Made by a program: the position numbers and the translations under genes
NCBI RefSeq assembly: GCF_004103735.1
Contig: NZ_CP035281.1
Location: 992,001 to 1,056,000 of the forward strand
From: Aminipila luticellarii
Lineage (GTDB): Bacteria > Bacillota > Clostridia > Peptostreptococcales > Anaerovoracaceae
Length of the DNA: 64,000 nt
Reading direction: 5' to 3'
In this document: piece after piece, positions 26,478-36,700 of the stretch
How the letters are laid out: every line of letters begins with the position of its first letter
Position numbering within the stretch: the first letter of the stretch is position 1
Notes under the pieces: generated by a model
What the model saw: only the letters and a program-made list of their open reading frames with translations
What the model was told of the DNA's origin: nothing
Databases searched by the model: none

Positions 26478-27461
26478 ATGTTAGACAGAGCATATGGTGC
26501 CTTGGTAGGAGGGGCAATCGGCGATGCCATGGGGATGCCGGCATCCTTTTTTACCCGGGAGAAGATGAAAAATACGTATGGGTATATCCATGATTTTGTT
26601 ACGCCGGAAGCAGAAGTTCAGACCTGTCACGGAAGCCTGCAGGCAGGAGAAATTACGGATGATACCATGGAAAGTGTTATCATCAGTAATGTTTTAATTG
26701 AATATAGAGGCTTTAATAAGGAAGCTTTTAATCAGGCTATGAAGGAATGGGCTATCCGGCAAAAAATGCTGGAAACTACAGTGATCGGCCCAGCTACCAG
26801 AAAGTATTTAACGGCTTTAATAGAAGGAAAAAATCCGGAAGAGACTTCAGGAGAAAGTGCCACAAACGGCAGTGCTATGAGAGTGGCTCCGGTGGGAGTT
26901 AAATATTGGAATGACTGGGAAGGCTGTTTGCAAGCGGCGGCGGAATCTTCCCTGCCGAGCCATGGCAGCCGGCCTTGTGTAGCCGGGGCCTGTGCAGTGG
27001 CGGCAGCTGTTGCGGCGGGCGTGCATGGCGGATATACTCCGGAAGAGGTGATGAATAAAGCCTGTGAGGCAGCCATCTTTGGTGAAACCATTGGCAGGGA
27101 TATAACGGCCCCTCTGGTTTCTAAACGAATCCTTTTAGCCAAACGGATTGTGGAGGAATATAAAAAGGAAGGTCTGGAATGCGTTTTAGACGAATTGGTA
27201 GGTACGATAGGGGCCAGTATGTATGTCTACGAATCCGTTCCTTTGGCACTGGGCGTTTTTTATGCCGTGGATGGGGATGCAAAGAAAGGTATACCTGCGG
27301 CTGTAAATTGCGGGGACGATGCAGATACCAACGGTGCCATCTGCGGCAATATCTGCGGAGCCTATTCCGGTGCGGCAGTGCTGCCTGAAAGCTGGAAGCA
27401 GCGGGTACAAAAGGTGAGCAGCTTAGATTTTCTGGAGACTGCAAAAAAATTAATAGGATAA
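26478..27461 (+). CDS. ADP-ribosylglycohydrolase family protein
   Basis: The 327-residue protein has the full dimagnesium signature of the family: GGAIGDAMGMPASF near the N-terminus, EITDDTMES around residues 60-68, and GDDADTNGAICGNICGAYSG near 280-300. Such enzymes hydrolyse N- or O-glycosidic bonds to ADP-ribose or related ribosides. GGAGGAG precedes the ATG (TTG one codon earlier also possible). It ends the transporter-kinase operon; uptake, glycosidic cleavage and phosphorylation of a ribosylated compound is a coherent scheme. Confidence 0.92.
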   Translation: MLDRAYGALVGGAIGDAMGMPASFFTREKMKNTYGYIHDFVTPEAEVQTCHGSLQAGEITDDTMESVIISNVLIEYRGFNKEAFNQAMKEWAIRQKMLETTVIGPATRKYLTALIEGKNPEETSGESATNGSAMRVAPVGVKYWNDWEGCLQAAAESSLPSHGSRPCVAGACAVAAAVAAGVHGGYTPEEVMNKACEAAIFGETIGRDITAPLVSKRILLAKRIVEEYKKEGLECVLDELVGTIGASMYVYESVPLALGVFYAVDGDAKKGIPAAVNCGDDADTNGAICGNICGAYSGAAVLPESWKQRVQKVSSLDFLETAKKLIG

Positions 27462-27495
27462 GCCCCAAGAAATAAAATGGGATAAGAGGTGTTTT

Positions 27496-28293
27496 ATGTT
27501 TTCAGAAAGAGCGTTAGAAAAGTTAGTAAGTTTTGCAGCTTCACTGGGAGAAGCTGCAGTGGTTTTAATTGCCGGGTACATTATCATAAAAATCGTACTG
27601 GGAATTATCAGACGTGCTTTGAATAAAACTACATTAGATGCATCCCTGCATACGTTTATTGAAAATTCGGTAAAGGTCGTTTTTTGGATTATATTGACGA
27701 TTACCGTGTTAGGTGTGCTGGGTATTCCGTTGTCTACGTTTATTGCGGTGCTTGGGGCTGCCGGAGCGGCTATTGCGCTGGCATTAAAGGATAGCTTGGG
27801 AAATATTGCAGGAGGAATCATCATCCTTGTGACAAAACCTTTCAAACAGGGCGATTATATCGATATTATTGAGGTGGCAGGCGTGGTGGAAGAGATTGAT
27901 TTGCTCTGCACCAGACTGAAAACGGCGGATAATAAAGTGGTCAGTGTACCCAATGGAAAGATGACCACTGCAGTAATGATCAATTCCTCTGCGGAAGCCA
28001 CGAGAAGGGTAGACTGTACATTTGGAATCGGTTATGAGGATGATATGGACAAGGCAAAGGAGCTGCTTTTGGCAGTTGCCGAAGCGAAACCTGAGGTTTT
28101 CCGTGACCCGGCTCCTTTTGTGTGCGTTTCAGGACATGGGGATAACAGTGTGCTCATTGACTTGAGAGTTTGGTGTAAAACAGAAGACTATTGGGATATA
28201 AAATATTTTCTGGAGGAGAATGTGAAGGTAGCTTTTGACGAGGCGGGGATTTCCATTCCATATCCGCAGATAGAAGTACATTACAAAAAATAA
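27496..28293 (+). CDS. Small-conductance mechanosensitive channel (MscS)
   Basis: The 265-residue protein has three N-terminal membrane helices. The pore helix is recognisable as the glycine/alanine-rich VLGAAGAAIALALKDSLGNIAGGIII (about residues 82-107), followed by the beta domain (FKQGDYIDIIEVAGVVEEIDLLCTRLKTADNKVVSVPNGKM) and the alpha/beta C-domain. It releases osmolytes when membrane tension rises. A short gap separates it from the glycohydrolase gene, so cotranscription is possible. Confidence 0.95.
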   Translation: MFSERALEKLVSFAASLGEAAVVLIAGYIIIKIVLGIIRRALNKTTLDASLHTFIENSVKVVFWIILTITVLGVLGIPLSTFIAVLGAAGAAIALALKDSLGNIAGGIIILVTKPFKQGDYIDIIEVAGVVEEIDLLCTRLKTADNKVVSVPNGKMTTAVMINSSAEATRRVDCTFGIGYEDDMDKAKELLLAVAEAKPEVFRDPAPFVCVSGHGDNSVLIDLRVWCKTEDYWDIKYFLEENVKVAFDEAGISIPYPQIEVHYKK

Positions 28294-28538
28294 AGTTTTT
28301 TTATGCTGTCAATAATTAAAAACTATCGATATATACGTAAAAACGATTAAGTATTAAGAAAATTTCGTTGACAAGGGAATGGAATAGTTCGTATAATTGA
28401 ACTAGAGAGAAAAAAACATTGTGGAATAAAACAAAAAAATAAGGCAATTCGTGGCATAAATTTTGTAAGATTTCACAAGAATTAAAAAACCATAAAGGGT
28501 TAGACAGTTAAGTTATTAGTTATGAGGAGAGATTTATA
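28294..28538. other. Intergenic region with the pyc leader
   Basis: The gap holds one strong promoter and a leader of about 130 bases rich in A and T, with only short dyads and no riboswitch consensus that I recognise. Confidence 0.5.
28368..28397 (+). promoter_or_regulatory. pyc promoter
   Basis: Consensus TTGACA (28368-28373) and TATAAT (28392-28397) separated by 18 bases. Confidence 0.85.
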
Positions 28539-31500
28539 ATGCAGCAGAAGTTTAAAAGAGTCCTGGTTGCAAATCGAGGTGAAATTGCAATCAGAGTGTT
28601 TAGAGCTTGTAAAGAGTTAGGCATTAGAACAGTAGCAATTTATTCAGAAGAAGATAGAAATTCGCTATTCCGTACAAAAGCTGATGAAGCGTATCAGATC
28701 GGGAGAGGAAAATCACCGGTTGATGTTTATTTAAGCATCAATGAAATTATTGAGCTGGCAAAGGCCAAAGGCGTTGATGCCATCCATCCGGGTTATGGAT
28801 TCCTCTCAGAAAATGTTGAATTTGCAAGAAAATGTGAGGAAGAGGGAATCGTCTTTATCGGGCCGACTTATCAAATGATGGATAGATTGGGCGATAAGAT
28901 CAAATCTAAAATTGTAGCTCACGAAGTGGGTGTTCCAACGATTCCGGGCGTAGAAAAGGCCATAGAAAATGAAGAGGAAGCTAAAAAAATAGCGGAGGCC
29001 TGCGGATACCCGATTATGCTTAAGGCGGCTGCCGGCGGCGGCGGAAGAGGGATGCGTATTGTACGTAAGGCAGAAGATCTGCTGGCTGAGTTCAGAAGTG
29101 CAAGAAGTGAAGCTAAAAAAGCCTTCGGGATCGACGATATTTTTATTGAAAAATATCTGGAAAGTCCAAAGCATATCGAAGTTCAGGTCTTTGGGGATAA
29201 CTACGGAAATATTGTTCATCTTCACGAAAGAGACTGCTCCATCCAGAGAAGACATCAGAAGGTCATAGAATTTACACCTGCTATTTGTATTACTCAGGAA
29301 CAGAGAGAAAACATTTGTGCAGATGCACTTAAGATGGCCAAAGCGGTAAGCTACAGAAGTGCAGGTACTGTTGAATTTTTAGTAGATAAGACAGGACAGC
29401 ATTATTTTATTGAAATGAACCCAAGAATCCAGGTAGAGCATACCGTAACAGAAATGGTCACGGGAATTGATATCGTACAGTCACAGATTTTAGCGGCTGA
29501 AGGATACCCGCTGGATTCTGACAGAATCAATATCAAGAGCCAGAAGGACATACAGCCGAGAGGATACGCTATTCAGTGCAGGGTAACCACAGAAGACCCG
29601 AGCAATGGCTTTGCTCCGGATACCGGGGTGATTGATCTATACAGAACAGGCTCCGGTTTTGGTATCAGACTGGATGGCGGTAACGGCTTCTCAGGAGCTA
29701 CGATTACCCCTTATTATGACAGCCTGCTGGTAAAGGTAACCGCATGCGGCAGAACCTTTGATGACACCATTGCCAAAGCCCTTCGAGCTTTGGATGAAGC
29801 GAAGATCAAAGGAGTAAAGACGAATATTGGATTTATCATGAATGTATTGAATCATGAGATGTTCCGGGCAGGAAAGTGCGATACGGGATTTATCGCGGAC
29901 AATCCGGCTTTATTTGAAATCAAAAGCGACGATCCGGAACTGAAGATTTTAAACTTCCTCGGAAATAAATTCGTCAACGAAACCAAGGGCGAAAAGCCGC
30001 AGTTTGACGTACCGGTCTTCCCGAGGATAAAATCGGAGGTCATCAAGGAACTGAGAGGCACAAAGCAGAGACTGGATGAAGAAGGTCCGGAAAAGCTGTC
30101 CAAGTGGATCGGAGCTAAAAAGGAACTTCTTTTGACCGATACGACCATGAGAGATGCACAGCAGTCTCTTATGGCTACAAGAGTAAGAACCATTGACATG
30201 GAGAAAATTGCTCCGGCTACTGCACTTTATGGCCAGAATCTGTTCTCGCTGGAAATGTGGGGCGGGGCGACCTTTGATACCTCGTATCGATTCCTTAAAG
30301 AATCCCCATGGGAAAGACTTGCTACGCTGAGAGAAAAGATTCCTAATATTCTATTTCAGATGCTGATTCGAGGTGCCAACGCAGTTGGATATAAAAACTA
30401 TCCGGATAATGTTATCCGCGAATTTGTTAAAGAGTCTGCTCAGGCAGGTATCGACGTATTCCGTATCTTCGATTCATTAAACTGGATAGAAGGCATGGAG
30501 GTTGCTTTAGACGAAGTGCTGAAACAGGGAATGGTAGCAGAACCTTGTATTTGTTACACAGGAGATATTTTAGACGAAACCAGAGAAAAGTATAACCTGA
30601 AATATTATATCAACATGGCTAAGGAGCTTGAAAAGAGAGGCGCACACATTTTAGGCATCAAGGACATGACGGGTCTTTTAAGACCGATGGCGGCTAAAAA
30701 GCTGGTTGAAAGCTTGAAGAATGAGATTGATATTCCAATCCATCTTCATACCCATGATACAAGCGGTAATGGCGGAGCTACGTACCTGATGGCGGCATTA
30801 GCCGGTGTGGATATCGTCGACGCAGCCTTTAACAGCATGGCAGGTCTTACAAGCCAGCCTGCACTGAATACCATGGTTGCGGCTCTTGAAAATACAGAAA
30901 GAGCTACAGGTATTCAATTGGATGGCATTCAGCAGATTTCAAACTATTGGAATGCCGTAAGACCGGTATATCATGATTTTGAATCCGATCTGAAAGTAAG
31001 TACTGCGGAAATTTATAAATATGAGATTCCGGGAGGTCAGTATTCAAATCTGAGACCTCAGGTTGAAAGCTTTGGATTGGGACATAAATTTGAAGCTGTA
31101 AAAGACATGTATAAAACCGTAAATGAAATGCTTGGTGATATTGTCAAGGTAACGCCTTCCTCAAAAGCGGTGGGCGATATGGCTATCTTTATGGTACAAA
31201 ACGACCTGACTCCGGAAAATATTTATGAAAAAGCAGCGGACATTGATTTCCCGGATTCCATCGTATCTTATTTTGAAGGAATGATGGGCCAGCCTCAGGG
31301 CGGATTCCCGGAAAAGCTTCAGAAGCTTGTATTGAAAGACAAGAAGCCGATTACCTGCAGACCGGGCGAACTTTTACAGCCGGAAGACTTTGAATATATC
31401 CGAAAAGGTCTGGTAGAGAAGCTGGGTCTTGAGGGTACGCCTCAGGAAGTCATCAGTTATGCCCTGTATCCAAAAGTATTTGTGGATTATATTCAGAGCG

Positions 31501-31979
31501 TAAGGAAAGATGGAGACTTCCGAATGATGGGAAGTGATATCTTCTTCCACGGACTTGCAGAAGGGGAAACTTGTGAGATCAAGATCGGAGAAGGAAAGAT
31601 CCTCGTTATTAAGCTGGTGGAAGTTAAGAGTCCGGATTCGGAAGGTATGAGAGAGGTTGTATTTGAAGTAAACGGCAACAGACATTCCATCTCCATTAAA
31701 GATAAGGACTTAGAAAATATGGGCGTTGTCAAATCTTCTGCTCCTATGGCTGATCCGGATGACCCCGCACAGATCGGCGCCAATATTCCGGGAAATATTA
31801 TCAAGGTTCTCGTGAAGGAAGGCGAAAAGGTTGAAGAAAAACAGCCTGTAGCGGTTATTGAAGCGATGAAAATGGAAACCAATATTTTAGCTGCTATGGC
31901 AGGAACCGTTGATAAGGTTTACGTCAAAGAAGGCCAGCAGGTAAAAGCAGGAGAATTAATCGCTGAATTGAGCAAATAA
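28539..31979 (+). CDS. pyc: Pyruvate carboxylase
   Basis: This 1146-residue single-chain enzyme makes oxaloacetate from pyruvate, bicarbonate and ATP. The N-terminal biotin carboxylase domain starts KRVLVANRGEIAIRVFRAC, contains the ATP-grasp glycine loop AAAGGGGRGMR and FIEMNPRIQVEHTVTE. The carboxyltransferase TIM barrel begins near residue 530 (LLTDTTMRDAQQSLMATR), and the C-terminal biotinyl domain carries EAMKMETN with the biotin-accepting Lys1111. It supplies oxaloacetate for biosynthesis and the partial TCA cycle; gdhA next door consumes the derived 2-oxoglutarate. Own strong promoter and terminator. Confidence 0.98.
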   Translation: MQQKFKRVLVANRGEIAIRVFRACKELGIRTVAIYSEEDRNSLFRTKADEAYQIGRGKSPVDVYLSINEIIELAKAKGVDAIHPGYGFLSENVEFARKCEEEGIVFIGPTYQMMDRLGDKIKSKIVAHEVGVPTIPGVEKAIENEEEAKKIAEACGYPIMLKAAAGGGGRGMRIVRKAEDLLAEFRSARSEAKKAFGIDDIFIEKYLESPKHIEVQVFGDNYGNIVHLHERDCSIQRRHQKVIEFTPAICITQEQRENICADALKMAKAVSYRSAGTVEFLVDKTGQHYFIEMNPRIQVEHTVTEMVTGIDIVQSQILAAEGYPLDSDRINIKSQKDIQPRGYAIQCRVTTEDPSNGFAPDTGVIDLYRTGSGFGIRLDGGNGFSGATITPYYDSLLVKVTACGRTFDDTIAKALRALDEAKIKGVKTNIGFIMNVLNHEMFRAGKCDTGFIADNPALFEIKSDDPELKILNFLGNKFVNETKGEKPQFDVPVFPRIKSEVIKELRGTKQRLDEEGPEKLSKWIGAKKELLLTDTTMRDAQQSLMATRVRTIDMEKIAPATALYGQNLFSLEMWGGATFDTSYRFLKESPWERLATLREKIPNILFQMLIRGANAVGYKNYPDNVIREFVKESAQAGIDVFRIFDSLNWIEGMEVALDEVLKQGMVAEPCICYTGDILDETREKYNLKYYINMAKELEKRGAHILGIKDMTGLLRPMAAKKLVESLKNEIDIPIHLHTHDTSGNGGATYLMAALAGVDIVDAAFNSMAGLTSQPALNTMVAALENTERATGIQLDGIQQISNYWNAVRPVYHDFESDLKVSTAEIYKYEIPGGQYSNLRPQVESFGLGHKFEAVKDMYKTVNEMLGDIVKVTPSSKAVGDMAIFMVQNDLTPENIYEKAADIDFPDSIVSYFEGMMGQPQGGFPEKLQKLVLKDKKPITCRPGELLQPEDFEYIRKGLVEKLGLEGTPQEVISYALYPKVFVDYIQSVRKDGDFRMMGSDIFFHGLAEGETCEIKIGEGKILVIKLVEVKSPDSEGMREVVFEVNGNRHSISIKDKDLENMGVVKSSAPMADPDDPAQIGANIPGNIIKVLVKEGEKVEEKQPVAVIEAMKMETNILAAMAGTVDKVYVKEGQQVKAGELIAELSK

Positions 31980-32005
31980 GACAAAAAAATAAAAGAATAG
32001 AGATG

Positions 32006-32058
32006 AAAAAGGATTGCTTGAAGAAGATGTATCACATCAGAAAGAAGCAATCCTTTTT
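32006..32058 (+). terminator. pyc terminator
   Basis: AAAAAGGATTGCTT (32006-32019) and AAGCAATCCTTTTT (32045-32058) form a 14-base perfect stem; the loop contains a smaller GATGT-ATC-ACATC hairpin. Confidence 0.85.
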
Positions 32059-32061
32059 GTT

Positions 32062-32100
32062 TGAAAAAAAGAAGCCTGCAATGCTGCTTGCAGACTCCTT
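32062..32100 (-). terminator. gdhA terminator
   Basis: On the minus strand, TCTGCAA and TTGCAGG pair around a 6-base loop and are followed by a seven-T run. The two terminators lie back to back between pyc and gdhA. Confidence 0.65.
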
Positions 32101-32118
32101 GATTTTTAGAAGTAGTGT

Positions 32119-33465
32119 TTATACTAAACCTTGAGACATCATGGCATCGGCGACCTTCTGGAAACCGGCAATATTTGCACCGGCTACCAGGTCATACTTG
32201 TCGTAGTATTTCTGGGAAGCCTCAGCACAAGCCTTATGGATGCCCACCATAATGTTGTGGAGCTGTTCATAGACCTGCTCTGTTGTAAATACCGTATGTC
32301 CGGCATTTTGCCCCATCTCAATACAAGAGGTAGCTACGCCGCCGGCATTGGCTGCTTTGGAAGGACCGACGATGATTCCGCCCTCCTGCATGATTTTGAT
32401 CGCTTCATTGGTGGAGGACATATTGGAACCCTCACAGACAAATTTAACGCCGTTTTTAACGAATGTTTCAGCATCTTCTTTATGTATTTCGTTCTGAGTC
32501 GCACAAGGAATATAGAGATCGGCCTGAACCCCCCAAGGCTTTTCGCCCGGGAAGAATTTAGCCCCCGGGAATTTATCCGCATAAGGTGCACAGACATTTT
32601 TACCGGATCCGCGCAGTTCAAGCAGACAAGCAATTTTTTCATCGGTGTTGATTCCGGCTTCATCCAGAATATATCCGTCCGGACCGGAAATCGTGATCAA
32701 TTTAGCTCCTAAATCTCTTAACTTTATGGCAGTGCCCCAGGATACGTTTCCGAAACCTGAGATGGCAACTGTTTTGTCCTTTAAATTTTCTCCGTTGGCC
32801 TTTAACATTTCCTCGGCATACCATACGATACCGAATCCGGTGGCTTCCGTTCTACCCAGACAACCGCCGTAGGATAAGCCTTTACCGGTTAAAACGCCTT
32901 CAAATCTATTTACAATTCTCTTATATTGACCGTACATGTAACCAATTTCTCTTGCACCAACGCCAAGGTCACCGGCAGGGACATCGGTTTCCGAGCCAAT
33001 ATGTCTGTATAATTCTGTCATAAAGGCCTGACAGAATCTCATAATTTCAGCATCAGATTTTCCGTTTGGATCAAAGTCTGATCCGCCTTTACCTCCACCG
33101 ATAGGCAGACCGGTCAGGCTGTTTTTAAAAATCTGTTCAAAGCCCAAAAATTTAATGATTCCGGGATACACGCTGGGTGCAAATCTCAAACCGCCTTTGT
33201 AAGGTCCGATCGCACTGTTGAACTGGTATCTGTACCCTTTGTTCACGTGCACCTTGCCGGCGTCATCCGTCCACACAACTCTGAAAGTGACTCCTCTTTC
33301 GGGTTCCACTAATCTTTCAAGAAGACCGGCAGCCTCGTATTCCGGATGTTGTTCCATAACAGGTTTTAACGAAGAAAGCACTTCTTCAACAGTCTGATGA
33401 AACTCGGTTTCGCCAGGGTTATTTTTGATACACTGAGCGATAACTCTTTCAACATAATTTGACAT
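32119..33465 (-). CDS. gdhA: NADP-specific glutamate dehydrogenase
   Basis: The 448-residue protein has the length and motifs of the hexameric NADP-type enzyme: GGGKGGSDFDPNGKSDAEIMRFCQAFM with the catalytic Lys, GDLGVGAREIGYMYGQYKR, and the Rossmann loop AISGFGNVSWGTAIKL. It links ammonium and 2-oxoglutarate to glutamate and can run in either direction in fermenters. GGAG precedes the ATG. It is convergent with pyc and divergent from the 1623-residue gene. Confidence 0.98.
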   Translation of the reverse strand: MSNYVERVIAQCIKNNPGETEFHQTVEEVLSSLKPVMEQHPEYEAAGLLERLVEPERGVTFRVVWTDDAGKVHVNKGYRYQFNSAIGPYKGGLRFAPSVYPGIIKFLGFEQIFKNSLTGLPIGGGKGGSDFDPNGKSDAEIMRFCQAFMTELYRHIGSETDVPAGDLGVGAREIGYMYGQYKRIVNRFEGVLTGKGLSYGGCLGRTEATGFGIVWYAEEMLKANGENLKDKTVAISGFGNVSWGTAIKLRDLGAKLITISGPDGYILDEAGINTDEKIACLLELRGSGKNVCAPYADKFPGAKFFPGEKPWGVQADLYIPCATQNEIHKEDAETFVKNGVKFVCEGSNMSSTNEAIKIMQEGGIIVGPSKAANAGGVATSCIEMGQNAGHTVFTTEQVYEQLHNIMVGIHKACAEASQKYYDKYDLVAGANIAGFQKVADAMMSQGLV

Positions 33466-33526
33466 CTTTTTTCTCCTCTTCTCATTTAATACTCTTGCTC
33501 CAAAAACAAGTACTCAACTTAGTTTC

Positions 33527-33555
33527 AATATAGCACTTTGGTAATTTCTAGTCAA
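33527..33555 (-). promoter_or_regulatory. gdhA promoter
   Basis: On the minus strand TTGACT (33550-33555), a 17-base spacer and TATATT (33527-33532). Confidence 0.75.
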
Positions 33556-33655
33556 CGAAATTATCTGTCAAATGTATGCAGAATACAAAGTTGAAATATT
33601 CTGAAAAGAACAAATATTTTATACTGTGGCAATAGTGGAACAATAACTCAAATAG

Positions 33656-33664
33656 TGGTATACT
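33656..33664 (+). promoter_or_regulatory. Extended -10 promoter of the 1623-residue gene operon
   Basis: TGG-TATACT with no good -35. Two AATAGTGG copies (33631-33638 and 33651-33658) lie directly upstream and could be an activator site. Confidence 0.45.
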
Positions 33665-33742
33665 AAACGCAACTATTAAAGTCAGCGTTGCCGCAGAGAA
33701 GCGTTGCGGTGCGGGTAGTACGGTGCTACAGCGGAGAGGTGT

Positions 33743-36700
33743 ATGATGTATAAAAAAGCAGTGACAGAGATATACAGGCAGCTGGAAAAATCCTTGACGG
33801 ACAGAGATTTTCTAAAAGAGGCGGATGTGCCAAAGAAGATAATGGTCAAGTTATTACGGGATCAGAACTGGCAGGCACGCATTGCAGAGCTTCTTTCCTT
33901 AGAGAAAATGACCTGTACAGCCATAGCAGAAGCCAGCCGTTCCACGATTTCCGCTCTGGATACGGAACCGGAAGAGGGGTGGCTTGAATGCATAAAAAAC
34001 AATACGATAGAAAGATTATTTCCTACGGGAACGAGAGAAGAAAAAAGAGCAGGAACGGATATGCTTCTTCGCATCATCCGTATATTTATTCAATGGCAGA
34101 ACGCAAACAGGGCATTTGATCCTTCTCAAAATATAGAATTACTGGCGGAGGAAGAATTTAAATCGTGCCCGGTAAGGGATGAATATATGAAGTTCATCCG
34201 ATTTTGGAATGATTCTTACATTTACGAATTTATGCTGATTTTTAAAGAGCTGACCTCCTTTAATACGGTGGGCCATATAGCCGGCGTTCATTTTGTGGCG
34301 ATGCATATAGCAAGGCAGCTTAAGAAGCTGGGCATGCCCATTGATATGGCTCTTGTTTCGGGTGCGGCTGCCGGACATGATCTGGGAAAGTATGGATGTA
34401 AGCCTCATGAAACAGAAAAAATTCCTTACCTGCACTATTATTATTCCGACCAGCTGTTTAAAGAAAATGGTATGCCCACCATCGCTCATATTGCGGCCAA
34501 TCATTCCACGTGGGATCTGGAGCTGGAGAATCTTTCAGTGGAATCGCTGGTATTGATTTATGCCGATTTTAGAGTCAAGAGCAGCAGAGATAAGGATGGG
34601 GATGAAATCGTGCATTTTTATTCCTTGGAAGAGTCTTTTGATATTATTCTTAACAAGCTGGATCATGTGAATGAAGAAAAAAGCAGACGATATATCCGGG
34701 TATATTCCAAGCTCAGTGATTTTGAGAAATACATGAAGGACATAGGTATTTCTGTGGATTTAAATTCCAATTGCGTTTTAAAAGCAGATCAGAAAGGGGA
34801 ATCCCTCTTAAATACACAGCAGACCATAGCAAAATTAAAGTTTCTTGCCATCGAACACAACATAACCTTGATGAGCCATTTAAACAATGATATTTCTTTT
34901 GCAAATCTTTTGGAAAAGGCTAGAAGTGAAAAGCAATGGAAAAGCATTCGGGCATATTTGAATATTTTTAGTGAATATTCCACGTACATGACGCAGAAGC
35001 AAAAATTATATACCTTGCATTTTCTGTATGAACTGCTTATGCACAGAGAGGGCGATATAAGAAGACAGGCCGCAGGTATTATGGCGGCCATCATCGTGAA
35101 CTATGACGAGGACTTCCGAAAGGAACTTCCGGAGGATGCCCATGTGGATTCTAAAGAAATGACCGCACTGGAGCTGTGGAAACAATTCATAGAACAAATT
35201 ATTTTTCCGGATTATAAAGTGACAGAACAGCACAAGCGGTGGATTCGATACAGCCTAAAGACGCTTATGACTATCATGCTTGAAAAATGCAGAACAGAGG
35301 TAGAGAGACAGCAATATCTGGATGTGTTCTTCTCCCATTTTCAAAACAGGCGTATGGAAGATGGTTCAGCTTTTATGATGCTGGCTACGGCTTTAGTTGT
35401 TCCCCTTGGAATCTACAGCAAGGAAAGTATGATACGTTTGATGACCTTTGCCGGCGAAATGTCTGAGAGGGACTCCTTAGAAATTAAAATAGCCGCTTTA
35501 AGATGTGCAAAGTATGTGGCAGCGGAATGCGAAGATCCTTGCGTGATAGAAAAAATAAAGCCTTCTATCGTGCAAATCATGGAAGGTGTGCATGAAGACC
35601 GGATATCTGTGGCTTATCTCAAATATAAAATTTTATCTGCTTTAGGAGAATATACGAAAGAGAAATGCCTGTATGAAGAAAAATTATATAAAGAAAATCA
35701 GGTGGAGTCTGATTTATATCTGGAAAATCTAAAAATAGATACACCGTGGGTCATCAAAGCAGTGAATATAGAGTTTTTGCTGGATAAACTAAACCGGGGC
35801 ATGTACGAGGAAAAGCTTCATATTGCCACGCATTTTTCTAATCTGGTCAAAGTCAGTGAACGAATTACCGTGAGACACAGTGCGGGCAAAGGGTTATTAC
35901 AGGTCATAAAGCTTTTGTCTTTGGATCAGAGAAATGAGATCATCATCGAAATGACGAAGGGCTTGGAAATTGGGGAATACCAGTTTTCAAAATATATACC
36001 GGAGTATTTGGGCGAGCTGGCTATGTATCTGCATCCACGTGAACTGGATGAACTGTTAGGGGATTTAAAGAAGCTTTCAGACAGTACAAATCAGCGGATT
36101 GCTTCTGTTGCGCTGGATACGCTGGGCGTTATGATCAAGAAATATCCGGGCTATGGGAAGCGGTTCGAGGAAGCAGCTGAAATCTATGAAAAGCGCAGAG
36201 AACTGATGATTGGTATCCTTCTCAGAGGGTTTGCCAATTATGATGAAATAATCAGTCAGGAGGCCTTTCTGGTGATTGGACAGAGCATTTTTGGCAGCGG
36301 GGAGTTGTCCCTTCAGGACAAACGGACTGTCTTTGAACAGACCTATAAAAAAATAGTGACTCTTATAGCAGATAAAAAAGAAAATGAACTTTCCTTTTAC
36401 AACAATGCCGCAGCCTTAAATCATATCTACCGATTTATTACGGATTATCTGATGCAGAATGAAAGCTTTGATTTCGCGGATCCTTCTAAGGTGGCTTTTT
36501 TCCCGGGTACGTTTGATCCATTCTCCCTCAGTCATAAGGGAATCGTGCAGGAAATCAAGAAGCTGGGATTTGAAGTGTATTTGGCTTTGGATGAGTTTTC
36601 CTGGTCCAAAAGAACACAGCCCCGCATGATACGAAAACAGATTGTCAGCATGTCTGTAGCGGACGAAAGCGGCGTGTATATTTTTCCGGACCATATCTCC

